Assembly (NCBI GenBank): GCA_963932465.1
Contig: OZ010789.1
Coordinates: 597,647,968-597,711,967 of the forward strand
Length of the DNA: 64,000 bases
From: Maratus speciosus
Lineage: Eukaryota; Arthropoda; Arachnida; Araneae; Salticidae
Reading direction: 5' to 3'
Shown here: one piece after another, positions 1 through 10,001 of the stretch
Numbering within the stretch: position 1 is the stretch's first letter
Layout of the letters: every line of letters starts with the position of its first letter
Translations under genes and position numbers: made by a program
Notes under the pieces: generated by a model
The model's database searches: none
What the model was told of the DNA's origin: nothing
What the model saw: the letters and a program-made list of their open reading frames with translations, nothing else

Positions 1-1014
1 CATATATTTATTAAATTTTAACTTATAAACTAAGATCTGACATACATTCACAGATATATTGATACGTACAGACATTTCCCTTCATCGATCATTTTGTGTT
101 TGGTGAAACAGCTACAATAGATTTGGCAATGAAAAAAAAAAATAATAATAATAGCAGAACTAATGAAAAAATGAAATAAGAAAAAAATTATCTATTAATA
201 CAATTAATTTTAAAAAGTATTCTCGTATGTTCTATTAATCCAAATGTTACATCTGTTTTCTGTCACTTTGGTTTATTCTTAGATATAGTAAACAAATACC
301 TCTTATGGTTTCACACATATTTATGGTTTCACACATATTTATGGTTTCAACTCTAATAAATAAAAAGACATTATAAGACAAGTTTTTACAATTTATATAA
401 CTGAAATAAATATTTTACATATTCTGTAACATCAATGTTATTTTAAATTTTAACGTGTGAAAAGTCTTTGCAATTTTTTAAAGTATATAATTCTCTAGAA
501 TACTCTAGGGTAATATAACTGCGTATGTATCACAACCTTTTCAACATTGTGAAAATCCGTCTCTAGACTTTTTAACATTTCAACTACATATTTATCCTTA
601 AGAGGACTGCAGAATCAGGGCGAAACGTCGATATTCAACTTTATCATTAATTTCATTTGTACAAGTTCATATAAAAGTACATGTTCATGTGTACCATTAC
701 GTGTTTTTAACGTATACATTATGAAAATATATTTACGCTTATTTATTGAGCGCTTTATTTAATTAATCTTACATTGTGAAAAAACAGTAAAAAATCTTTT
801 TTGTAAGATTGCTTGGAGAGAATCTTTTATTTCAACATTATGAGAAATGTTTGAAAATTCACGAGTCCAAAATGTAAAACTGCACAAGAAATCGTATGGA
901 TATGATGAACCACTGAAAAATAAATTAAACTAGAAATAAAGATCATAAACACATATTTAAAATGCAACAGGCTGTGAATCTACAAACCTATACTATAAAA
1001 CAAAATCAAGTCCG
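1..1014. other. AT-rich intergenic DNA, no gene seen
   Basis: No reading frame of note. A 19-20 bp phrase containing TATGGTTTCACACATATT is repeated in tandem near 305-348. At about 600-640 there is a phrase (GGACTGCAG..GGGCGAAACGTCGATA) resembling sequence often found at the ends of Penelope-like elements; a similar phrase in inverted orientation lies beside the GIY-YIG fragment near 47.95 kb. This is too short to call an element. Confidence 0.4.
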
Positions 1015-1406
1015 TTAGTAAAGCTGACGTCGAATTCACGGTGCCAACATCTAACCAAGAAATTTCGCATTTACTGAATATATTTGTTAAATTTCCAATA
1101 TCGCACATGTTCAATTTTTACGCCGTTAAGAAGGTAGCAAAACATTTATTCCAAAAAGCAATTTATTTGAAAACTGTATCAAAATTAACTGATTTGTATT
1201 GCGTTTTTAAAAAATAACTTTAAAGCATGATTTCATAAAATATATGTACACTTGTCATCAAAATTAGAGGATAATGAGAAAAATATGCTCATTAAGTTAA
1301 TGTTGCAACCAATGTCCAATGCTGCATTTATTTATGTTAATTAAATACTATTCAGCTCAAACTTGCACTTTCGTGCATACGTTAACTTCGGAAATATGCA
1401 AATTAG

Positions 1407-1905
1407 ATGATTGGCAATGTGGTGCGCAATCGACGTATGTTAGATTTCTGGTCTGTAGTGTTGTTTAAAGTGAATGTGGTGTCTGAGTGTGATCAATATT
1501 CATTAGTTATTGCTCAAAGGCATGATTTAAGTGAAGGTCAACTAAGATTTGAATGTCCCTCAAAGTGTCATATCAAGAGCTTCGAGTCGATTTTTAAGCA
1601 CTGGATCTGTTGAGAGACAGTTCGTTCAAGAGAGACCAAGAGCAATAACCGCATCCGAAGACCGTTTTTTGTCATATTGGCTCGAAGAAACCGCGAATCG
1701 ACTACAAGAGATTTTGTTTCAGACCTTCAGGCTGCCATAAGAACTTGAATTAGTCGTTCTACTACTGCACGAAGGCTTAACGAGGATGGACTGTATGCGA
1801 GAAAAACAAAAGTTTGTGTCCCACTCACTCAAGCTTCCCAAGAGACACGTTTAAGCTGTTGCTGTCGTCATGTTCAATGGAGCCAAGAAGACTGGGCTCG
1901 AACGG
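1407..1905 (+). pseudogene. Tc1-like transposase, 5' fragment (left arm)
   Basis: This is a broken N-terminal half of a Tc1/mariner transposase, the enzyme that cuts and pastes these elements at TA sites. Read across frame changes it shows the paired-like DNA-binding region (SVISRASSRFLSTGSVE), the GRPR-like linker (RPRAITASEDRFL) and then ARRLNEDGLYARK followed by VCVPLTQASQETR, VQWSQEDWAR and a YFSDN phrase where the first part of the catalytic core begins. About 55 bp of the first helix-turn-helix present in the opposite arm (RWRIIGRIEEGQ-like) is deleted here. There are in-frame stops and at least two frameshifts, and the sequence ends at the hairpin spacer. It is non-functional. Confidence 0.85.
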
Positions 1906-2020
1906 GATATTTCTCGGACAATGGAACAATAAGTTGCGTCTTCCTTCATATCTTCAGATCAAAACACGTCTAGAATCAGCGTTCACACTATATCTGGACT
2001 TGTTAGTAAACAACACTTGA

Positions 2021-3560
2021 GCCCCGTGTTCTTGCCCCCATTGAACTTGACGAGGGCAACAGTTTAAACGGGCCTCTTTGGAAGCTGGAGTGAGAGGGGC
2101 ACAAACTTTTAGCTTTCTCGCATACAGTGTATCCTCGTTAAGCCTTCGTTCAGCAGTTGAACGGCTAATTCAAGTTCTAGTGTCAGTCTGAAAGTCTGAA
2201 ACGAAATCTCTGGTAGGCGCATCGCGCTTTCTTCGAGCCACAATGACAAAAAACGGTCATCGGATACAGTTGTTGCAATTGGTTTCCCTTGGACAGGCTG
2301 GCTCTTATGTCACTTAACGCATTAAGGGGACAAGGGACCTTAAAATCCTTAAAAATATTTTTTTTTATTTTTTGTAAATTTCACCTAAATATTATTCAAG
2401 GGTACATTATATGCATTATGGCTTGCATTTAACACAAAAAAAAATTTAAAAAAAAAAATTATTTTTGAGAAAAAATGGAATTTTACGCGTCGTCTTAGAA
2501 ATCTTCGAAATGCCCCCTGCGTTCTCCATATCAATGAAAATACCCAATATTTTTTATAAAAGTTTGATTTATATATATAAATAAAATAGAGCATCGAATT
2601 TTAAATATTTGAATTTAAAGGTAAAAAAAAAAAAAATTAAAAATTTTGAAATTTTTTCGAAAAAATTTCAAAAATTTTCAATTTTTCAATTTTTTTTAAA
2701 CTTTAAAATTCAAATATATAAAACTTGATGCTCTATTTTATTTATATATATAAAACAGACTTTTATAGAAAATATTGGGGATTTACATTGATATGGGATG
2801 CGCAGGGGGCATTTCGAAGATTTCTAAGACGACGCGTAAAATTCCATTTTTTTCTCAAAAATAAATTTATTTTTTATTTTGTTTTGTGCTAAATGCATGC
2901 CATAATGCATATAATGTACCCCTGAATAATATTTTAGATAAAATTTACAAAAAATTTAAAAAAATGAAATTTTTTGAAATTTTTTCGGAAAAATTTCAAA
3001 AATTTTCAATTTTTTTTTTTTTACCTTTAAATTGAAATATATAAAATTCGATGCTCTATTTTGTTTATATATATAAACCAAACTTTTATAAAAAGTATTG
3101 GGGATTTTCATTGATATGGAAGACGCAGGGGGCATTTCGAAGATTTCTAAAACGACGCGTAAAATTCCATTTTTTTCTCAAAAATAATTTTTTTTTTAAA
3201 TTTTTTTGTGATAAATGCATGGCATAATGCATATAATGTACCCTTGAATAATATTTAAGGTGAAATTTACAAAAAATAAAAAAAAATATTTTAAGGTCCC
3301 TTGTCCCCTTAAGTGCTTAAAAATCGACTCAAAGCTCTTGATATGACACTTTGAGGGATATTCAAATCTTAGGTGACCTCCATTTGTTTTTGACCTTCCT
3401 CAATTCTACCAATTATTCGCCACTTCTGACCTTCACTTAAATCATGCTTTTGAGACATAACTAATGAATACTGATCACACTTAGACACCACATTCACTTT
3501 AAACAACACTACAGACCAGAATTCCAACATACGTCCATTGCGCACCACATTGTCAATCAT
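2021..3560 (-). pseudogene. Tc1-like transposase, 5' fragment (right arm, split)
   Basis: This is the inverted second copy of the same transposase fragment, read on the minus strand. At 3369-3455 it keeps the start of the protein, MSQKHDLSEGQKWRIIGRIE, the typical first helix-turn-helix of Tc1-type transposases, which the left arm has lost. Downstream on the minus strand, beyond the inserted 983-bp element (2326-3308), it resumes with the TVSDDRFLS-like linker and a phrase ending YARKLKVCAPLT near 2080-2130. It stops at the hairpin spacer before the catalytic triad is complete. A TTAA in the coding sequence was the insertion target. Non-functional. Confidence 0.85.
2326..3308. mobile_element. 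TTAA-flanked piggyBac-type MITE, family F1
   Basis: It is flanked by direct TTAA at 2322-2325 and 3309-3312. Its ends are perfect inverted repeats starting GGGGACAAGGGACCTTAAAA. TTAA duplication is the hallmark of the piggyBac superfamily. It has no coding capacity. Internally a unit of about 300 bp occurs three times: inverted at about 2340-2630, direct at about 2700-2945 and direct at about 3030-3290, each marked by GACGCGTAAAATTCCATTTT and by GCATATAATGTACCC. It is inserted in the right arm of the foldback Tc1 element, so it is younger than that element. Confidence 0.85.
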
Positions 3561-4011
3561 CTAATTTGCATATTTCCAACACTGACGCATGCACGAAAGT
3601 GCAATTTTGAGTTCAACAGTATTTAATTAACATAAATAATTGCAGCATTGGGCATTGGTTGCAACATTAACTTAGTGAGCATATTTTTCTCATTATCCTT
3701 TAATTTTGATGACCAGTGTATCAATCGCGTGCAGCTTGACTACTAAATTCTAACTCGTTTTCGCATAAAACAGTGTAAATATTTCAGCTTTTTTTCCTGA
3801 CTAATGTTCATGGCGAAATTAAAACTCCATCAATAACTAAATAAAATAATACAAAAATATAAATAAAACATAAGTTTAACGGACATTTAATCGAACTAAC
3901 CGTTTAAACCACTCTAATTTTCAGAATAAAAAATGCTGCTGTAAGAAACTTTGGTGATTTCTTCGGCTAACATCTCCTGGCATTTGGCTAATGTAAAAGT
4001 AACGCCTTTAT

Positions 4012-4510
4012 TAATTTTTTTAAAAAAATCACAACATTTGTTTACGAAATTAATATATATACATAAAAGTCTTTTTCTAAAAGAATGAATCTAGAATCTA
4101 AGATTTTAATCTAAAAATTAGTTCCAAACTTTAATCATTGACGTCGCTCTTTGTCCGTTTGTTTAGTTTCAAACAGGCATTTTTTTCATATTTTCAGATT
4201 AGTTTTGACGCTGTAACACAGAAATGAAGACTCCTAGGGAAAATGTCAATTGCGTAGGTTGGTACTTCGAAACCAAATCGAAAGAAATCTGAAAAAAAAA
4301 AAAAAAAAAAAAAAAAACGCATGCTCGAAACCAAACACACGGTCAGATGTCGCCATATATTATCGAAGTTTGGAACTAATTATTTCCATTCGCTTGAAGA
4401 AAGCTTTTTATCGCGATAAGCATTTTAGTCGAAACTGCACTTCTCTACGACAATTACTTGATTTTATATTGAATTTTAAAATGGGTCAGGAACTTTTGGG
4501 GCACCCTGTA
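4012..4510. mobile_element. Palindromic mariner-like remnant
   Basis: An imperfect inverted repeat pairs about 4119-4180 (TAGTTCCAAACTT...) with about 4319-4381 (...AAGTTTGGAACTA). The right edge GGGGCACCCTG|TA at 4498-4510 has the usual form of a mariner end followed by the TA target. The matching left end was not found, so the left boundary is only where similarity to repeat R1 stops. An A-run of about 26 sits in the loop (4290-4316). Confidence 0.45.
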
Positions 4511-5214
4511 TATTAAATGTATCATATGTTTCACTTATATTCTGTAACCTAGAAAGATTAAAATGGATCCTGTAGTTTTATTTAAAAATACGTTTTACCT
4601 CTTATTTCTACTGGTCGTTGTGTTTAATGATTAGCATGCTGGCAATTAGTGAGAAAGCACGGAGTTCGAAACGAGAAATGCTTATAGGCTCTTTGGGAAG
4701 CAATTAAGCTTTGTGCATAAGATATTTTTAAGTACTACGAATGAAATCAGGTAACTATTATTTTAAATTAAGTTGTAAAATATATTTCTGAAATGCATCA
4801 AAATTATAAAAATCAGAGAAGTAATAATGTTACTTAAAAATTTATGTACAGTCGTAGGAAAAAAAAAGTAAACATTCCCTACTAACTCCTCAACAAATTA
4901 TCGTACAAGAAAGTTACTGGTACCGAAAGGTTGGAAATAAAGTCCACTTTTAAATGATGAACATATAACATGCTTAGGGGGGCCATCTACATATTAAAAC
5001 GAATCCAAACTTCATTGTTTTTCGAAGGCAATACCCAATTTTAACGAGATATTTCAAATCTTCGGTTCAAACTATGCTTAGACACCAAATTTCAAGTCAT
5101 TTGAATGATAAGTTTTTGAATTATAAACATTCAAAATTAAGTGCTTCTAATGTTAAATTACATTTTCATATTTTTATTTATATCTCCTGAAATTATGCTT
5201 CTAATGTGCTAATT

Positions 5215-5926
5215 AGGTGCGTTCGTAATTATATAAATACGTAGCACCTATAGTCGTCGTTCAGTCCGTCTGTCTGTCCGTCCGTCCGTCCGCATATAAT
5301 AGAGCAAAAACTACCCAACCGAATGGTCTGAAATTTTAAATATATAATTGTTGTAAAATTTTGTCGAGCCATTTCAAATTTTATGAAAATCGGATGTATA
5401 GTTAAATTACAGGGACAGTCAAAAGTTTTTCTTTACATTACGGCCAATTGGAAAAATTATTGCACGTGCATTTTAATGATGTTAAAGCTTTCCGAATGGT
5501 CTCAAATTTTAAACATATAATTATTGCGACATTTTGTCGAGCCATTTCAAATTTTATGAAAATCGGATGTATAGTTTAATTACAGGGACAGTCAAAAGTT
5601 TTTCTTTACATTAAAGCCAATGGGAAAAATTATTGCAAGTGCATTTTAATGATGTTACAGCTTTCCGAATGGGCTGAAATTTTAAATATATAATTGCTGC
5701 AAAATTTTGTCGAGCCATTTCAAATTTCATGAAAATCGGATGTATAGCTTAATTACAGGGACAGTCAAAAGTTTTCCGCTACATTAAGGGGAATGGAAAA
5801 AATTATTGCAAGTGCATTTTAATGATGTTACAGACTATGCACTTATGAATTGCAAATAAATACACATTCAGTACAATATGGGGTGCAAAAAATAATTATA
5901 AAACTAGTTATAGTACGAACGCACCT
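5215..5926. mobile_element. Nested TIR element with 173-bp internal array
   Basis: A perfect 13-bp inverted repeat, AGGTGCGTTCGTA at 5215 and TACGAACGCACCT ending at 5926, bounds this block inside the larger 4849-6680 element. The outer TA-flanked element is thus older. A (GTCC)n-like run lies at 5263-5291. I could not see a clear target duplication in the flanks, so its superfamily is undetermined. There is no coding capacity. Confidence 0.6.
5312..5831 (+). repeat. 173-bp tandem repeat, three copies
   Basis: The phrase TTGTCGAGCCATTTCAAATT recurs at 5361, 5534 and 5707, an exact 173-bp period, with neighbouring phrases ATCGGATGTATAG and ACAGGGACAGTCAAAAGTTTT keeping the same spacing. The copies differ by only a few percent. 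Confidence 0.9.
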
Positions 5927-6081
5927 CATTTGCCACGTTTGACGAGCAATTTCCAACTTGTTTTTTGTGTAGCAATAATACTAATATACCCAAATATAAA
6001 TCCGTTGAATGTGAAATTTTTATAATTTTATGATATGAATTATGAAATTAATATTCGAAAAAATTATAAATTGCAACCTAC

Positions 6082-6083
<2 letters not shown>

Positions 6084-6121
<38 letters not shown>
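6084..6121 (+). repeat. Poly-T tract (38 nt)
   Basis: An uninterrupted T run within the TA-flanked element. It could be the tail of a minus-strand retroposon or simple slippage. Confidence 0.9.
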
Positions 6122-6122
<1 letters not shown>

Positions 6123-6682
6123 ATGGATTTAGATTTATTAAGTCCTGCTTTATGGAAATTCAAAATTTCACATTTTTCTTCCAAGTAGTTTCAAATTATG
6201 CTTAAAAAACGGTAAAATAATGGTTTAAGAGGCCGTCTATGATGGAAGTGACTAAATATTTTGAAATTTTTCCTGCTGTCCTGTACTAGCAGGCTTCATT
6301 GACTGCTTAAAGTGCCTTGATCAAGAAGGGGGCTCTCTCGGTTAACAATCGAGTACCGAACTTCAATTTGGATACACCCCGTAAAATACGCTGGTTTTAA
6401 AATAATTAATTTCTCTGAAACTTATAGTACGGATTGCATTAAAATTTGTTTTTAGGCTAATTGAAGGGTGTAGAGTTCATTTATGCTGTCAGAATTGTAT
6501 ACTGCTATTGATAAAAACAAATTTATGGCTCGTTTTAATATGTAGATGGCCCCTAAGTAAATTATATATATATCATAAAAAAATAGACTTTATTTCCAAT
6601 CGTTCGTTACCAGTAACTTTCTTCTACGATAATTTGTTTAGGAGTTAGTAGGTGGTGTTTGCTTTTTTTTTCCACGACTGTA

Positions 6683-7057
6683 CTTTAAATTAACAATGTA
6701 ATTGAATAATTATGCTTATTTAAATTATTTTTGTAACTATAGATATTAATGGAAAGTTATTTCAAATTTGAAATTTCCTTGATCGAAAATTCATTACTAA
6801 AAATTTGTTTATCATGTATATAATTACTTTTTTTTTCAATTTTATTATATATGTTTATATATGTTATAATATTTATGTTTTTATATAAGAATAAATATTT
6901 GAAGAATGTAAGTTTAATTTTTACTTTTATAAATGATTTTCTTTAAAAATATTTTTTTTTGTTAGTTTCTTTTTGTTTCTCTTTTTTGAAGGCAAGATTT
7001 TAGCTAATAAAATGCTAACGTGTAATCCGAAAAAAAAAATTAACACATTTGGATCCA
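6683..7057. other. AT-rich spacer, nothing recognised
   Basis: A low-complexity AT-rich spacer between the TA-flanked element and the 187-bp duplication. No gene or repeat boundary is seen. Confidence 0.4.
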
Positions 7058-7420
7058 GAGCCTCATCTATGTGTTTTCAAGAGGTACTTAGGGTACTTTT
7101 TATATTACTGGTGCTTCCGAGAAATATTCTCTACTTAACTTAATTGCAAAATTTCCGCAATTAAATAATGGCAGACTACTATTTGAAAATAGCAGTACCA
7201 AGCGAAAAACAATATATTGTTTCCGATGCTGGCCTTTGCAGCCAAAGCCTCATATATGTGTTTTCAAGAGGTGCTTAGGGTACTTTTTTATTACTGATGC
7301 TTCCGAGAAATATTCTCTATTTTACTTAATTGCAAAATTTCCGCAATTAAATAATCGCAGATTACTATTTGAAAATAGTAGTACCAAGCGAAAAACAATA
7401 TAATGTTTCCGATGCTGGCA
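7058..7420 (+). repeat. 187-bp tandem duplication
   Basis: Two adjacent copies begin at about 7061 (CCTCATCTATGTGTTTTCAA) and 7248 (CCTCATATATGTGTTTTCAA), and both end with GTTTCCGATGCTGG. Each carries CCGCAATTAAATAATNGCAG followed by ACTATTTGAAAATAG. A related phrase recurs at the end of the 1.1-kb units near 38.3 and 43.05 kb. Confidence 0.85.
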
Positions 7421-9500
7421 ACAAAGGGTTAAAAAATCATAAATGCATCATGCTATTTTCAAAATGTATTTCCAGTGTGGAAAAACTACATGTACTAAAT
7501 TTACGCATATGTAAGGAAATTAATACAGACCCCGATTCCCGAGGACACTTTGTATGGACTACTGAAACTGTATACATTAAACAATAGAAATGAATGCAGA
7601 AAATTACTATTCGAATGTGATGATAAATATTCCTACTTGGAGCCTAATTCAAAGTGAAATATAAGACCAATTCTGACATTAACTATTACGTGCTATCGTC
7701 AAAACATTCAAACTATTTTAATTGCTCTATTCCATTGGCATTTGTAATGCATATATAGTGTGTTATTCACGAAATTGAATTAACAAAAGAACATGAAAAA
7801 TAATTTAGGACTGACGTTGCCGATTTAGAATGTCTCAATCATCTTGAAATTTTATAAATTCTTTCAACACTTTATGTCACTGAAATCGTTAAATATTTAT
7901 TTTTAAAAGGAAATGTGCGGTGTTTTTTTTTCAATTAATATATTTTACCAATAAAATTAGAGCTTAGAGTAAGAGCGGGCTTTCCTTTGTACTTTTGAGA
8001 AAGGTTTCTTCTTTATTTATTTATCAAGAAAAACATTTTAAAATCAAAGGTTGCATTTTCGAAATATATTTTTATTTAAAATATGAAAGAAAACACACGA
8101 TATTTACAAAAAGTCCTTCCGGCTAGTGCCGGAAGGAAGAGGTAGCTTTTATACTCCTTATTTTTTATAAGCCAGCTTATATTATTCAAACGCACGGAGC
8201 TCAAATTAGTGGAACCCGATTATGAAGATTAAATAAAAATTTTTGTCAATATTGAATATAATCAGAATTTTGCGAAATTAGCCAGTGTTATCAAAGCTGG
8301 TTTTATTAAAGAGATTTATATTTTGTTGCCAAATCCGGTGATATCCCGAATTATATTAACAATTATATTAACCCAAGTTATCGGTGATAGCCCGCCATTT
8401 TAAAACAACATAATGGGTGCAACAAAGCTCACCAATGAACTTGGTCAACACCTTAGTAATTCCTGTGCACACGCTCACTCATATCTAAATCGGTTGATAT
8501 ATGCGAGTGCTGTTGCAGGCAAAAATCAGATTTTTAGAAATGTCACATACATTCGAAATTCAAACTGCTATATCTCGGCTTTTTTTTAGATAAAGGCAAA
8601 ACAAAAAATAAATCGGAATCTTTGTAACAAGCTGAAACACATAACATTGTCTTAAAACATAACATTGTCTAACATTGTCTTAAAGGGATGATAAAGAAGG
8701 GACGGAAGGAAAAAAAGGGATGGTATAGGGAAAAAAAAGGACGGCAATAGAAAAAAAAAGGGATGGTAATTATAGGACGGTAAGGAAAATTACCACTATT
8801 TTTAGGCAAATCATGTTAAGACTAAGTTATAACCACAATGTCCATTGATTAACAGTTTTTTACATTGGATTAAATTTAAAAAAAAATAATTTACCTCGAA
8901 AAGTGCAGAAATAGACCTTGGGGACGGTAAGACTACCAATAAAACCACGATGCTTGAAATTGATATTTAAATGCTGATTTAAATTTTGCAGTAAATTTCC
9001 TGTCAAAGAATTTTAGTCTTTTTTTCTCTACCATACTTCTGCATGGGAAAAAACTTGAAAAAAATTCTGTGGCTGCATCTGAAGTGATTTTCTGTATAAG
9101 TTTAGCAAGAGGGATGGTAAGGAATCTAAAATTCAGGGACAGAGTTCAAAAAATAATATCAACCGTAAAAGTGTATGCAAGTTAATTTTTTGCTACATAT
9201 TTATATAAAAAAATTGTCCCAGTTTCGGAAAAAAATTACATCGAATTACTTTTATTGAAATAATTTTATGCAGACAGCTCCAAACTTAAAAATCAGAATC
9301 AGGGACACGGGGCGGTATAGGAGTTTTCCTGGTATTTGCATCCCCAACATCGTCGAAAACTTATTTATCTCGTTAATATTGCGATGAAATCATGCAATGG
9401 GATGTTCCCCAGTATATGAAAAAAATACCACAAGAATGTGTACTTAAATAAAAATTATTATTCAGCGACTTAAAAGTCAAAAGATTGGGAGAATGCCCCA
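7421..9500. other. Intergenic, small repeats only
   Basis: No gene seen. ACATAACATTGTCTTAAA-type phrases repeat at 8640-8683. A purine-rich stretch at 8684-8790 repeats RGGGAYGGTA-like words, which recur near 8925 and 9113. A GC-rich hairpin at 8114-8137 is listed separately. Confidence 0.4.
8114..8137. repeat. Perfect 10-bp GC-rich hairpin
   Basis: TCCTTCCGGC, the loop TAGT, then GCCGGAAGGA. It stands out in DNA of about 70% A+T. The hairpin could be a Helitron-like end, but no CTRR-type terminus follows at the usual distance. Confidence 0.8.
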
Positions 9501-9513
9501 TATATATATATAT

Positions 9514-9566
<53 letters not shown>
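9501..9566 (+). repeat. AT dinucleotide microsatellite
   Basis: (TA)n with two CATA interruptions. Confidence 0.95.
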
Positions 9567-9567
<1 letters not shown>

Positions 9568-9689
9568 ATTACTAAAATATAACAATATGATGATTCCCAT
9601 CTGGGCAAATGCTACGGAGTAATTCTAAATATTCTTCGGTGCATTGTAATAAAAGACAAATATTTCTCCATCAAGAAGATTTTTGATTT

Positions 9690-10001
9690 GACCGCCGCAG
9701 AGAGCGGCCCCTCTTCGTCCGCAGCCCTTTATTCTTCTACTCCAGTCCGACTCTTTTGCGGAAGCAAGATTCGTAGGTCCCCAGTCACGTCCCGAGTGAA
9801 AGACTCTCTAGCGAAAGCAACGTTGAAAACAAAAATCAAAAATTGAAACCGGACAAATTTAAAAGGGAAATTACACAAATTAAAGACACCGAAATGCTGG
9901 AAGGGTTCGGCTCGGGGTGATGAAGCTACCGGACGACTCCTAGCTACTTCGAACCCATTATTAGCCAATTTCTTTTTAAACCTCTTTAAAGGATGAGACA
10001 T
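9690..10001 (-). other. GC-rich patch with a 90-codon minus-strand frame
   Basis: Base composition here is clearly richer in G+C and CpG than the surroundings. An open frame of 90 codons runs on the minus strand from 10001 to 9729; it begins MSHPLKRFKKKLANNGFEVA and has a hydrophobic middle (about residues 36-62). Just downstream on the same strand is AATAAA (about 9732-9737) followed by a small hairpin (GCCGCAGAGAGCGGC, 9694-9708). I recognise no family. The patch could be an isolated host exon, or an LTR (R-U5-like layout with AATAAA). The evidence for coding is weak. Confidence 0.3.

Larger units (their letters stand above)
1249..3718. mobile_element. Foldback Tc1-like element with TA target duplication
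   Basis: The left end TA|CACTTGTCATCAAAATTA and the right end TAATTTTGATGACCAGTG|TA are inverted copies. The inverted similarity continues inward for about 650-700 bp, to roughly 1902 on the left and 2021 on the right, so the element is a giant hairpin made of two head-to-head 5' halves of a Tc1-like transposon around a spacer of about 120 bp. The right arm is split by a 983-bp TTAA-flanked element (2326-3308). Both arms carry decayed transposase; the 3' half of the transposase, with the rest of the DDE triad, is absent. Confidence 0.85.
1015..4610 (+). repeat. Dispersed repeat R1, copy A (interrupted)
   Basis: The segments 1015-1248, 3719-4010 and about 4516-4610 are collinear with 24955-25400 and 28545-28995. 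Shared landmarks are the phrases around TTTCCAATATCGCAC, ATCGCGTGCAG, TTTAACGGACAT..AATTGAACTA, and TATTCTGTGACC. Copy A is broken by the foldback Tc1 element (1249-3718) and by a palindromic element (about 4012-4510), so R1 is older than both. Its class is unknown: no coding capacity and no terminal repeats were recognised. Confidence 0.55.
4849..6680. mobile_element. TA-flanked TIR element, non-autonomous (1.8 kb)
   Basis: The terminal inverted repeats begin CAGTCGTAGGAAAAAAAAAG at 4849 and end with the reverse complement of CAGTCGTGGAAAAAAAAAGC at 6680, each next to TA (4847-4848, 6681-6682). Inverted similarity runs about 130-170 bp inward, through the phrases ATCTACATATTAAAACGA and TAATATGTAGAT. 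The TA target and CAGT-type start fit the Tc1/mariner superfamily. There is no transposase. It hosts a second TIR element (5215-5926) and a T38 tract (6084-6121). Confidence 0.75.

Noticed and set aside
4620..4690. tRNA-like sequence (TTAGCATGCTGGCAATTAGT then GAGTTCGAAAC)
   Set aside because: The A-box is weak and no arms other than the T-loop can be drawn convincingly.
5780..5800. TTAAGGGG at ~5786 as another TTAA MITE end
   Set aside because: It is part of the third 173-bp tandem unit (ACATTAAGGGGAATGG, matching ACATTAAAGCCAATGG in the unit before) and has no inverted partner.
8114..8137. Hairpin as a Helitron 3' end
   Set aside because: No CTRR terminus follows at the expected distance and no TC-type 5' end was found.
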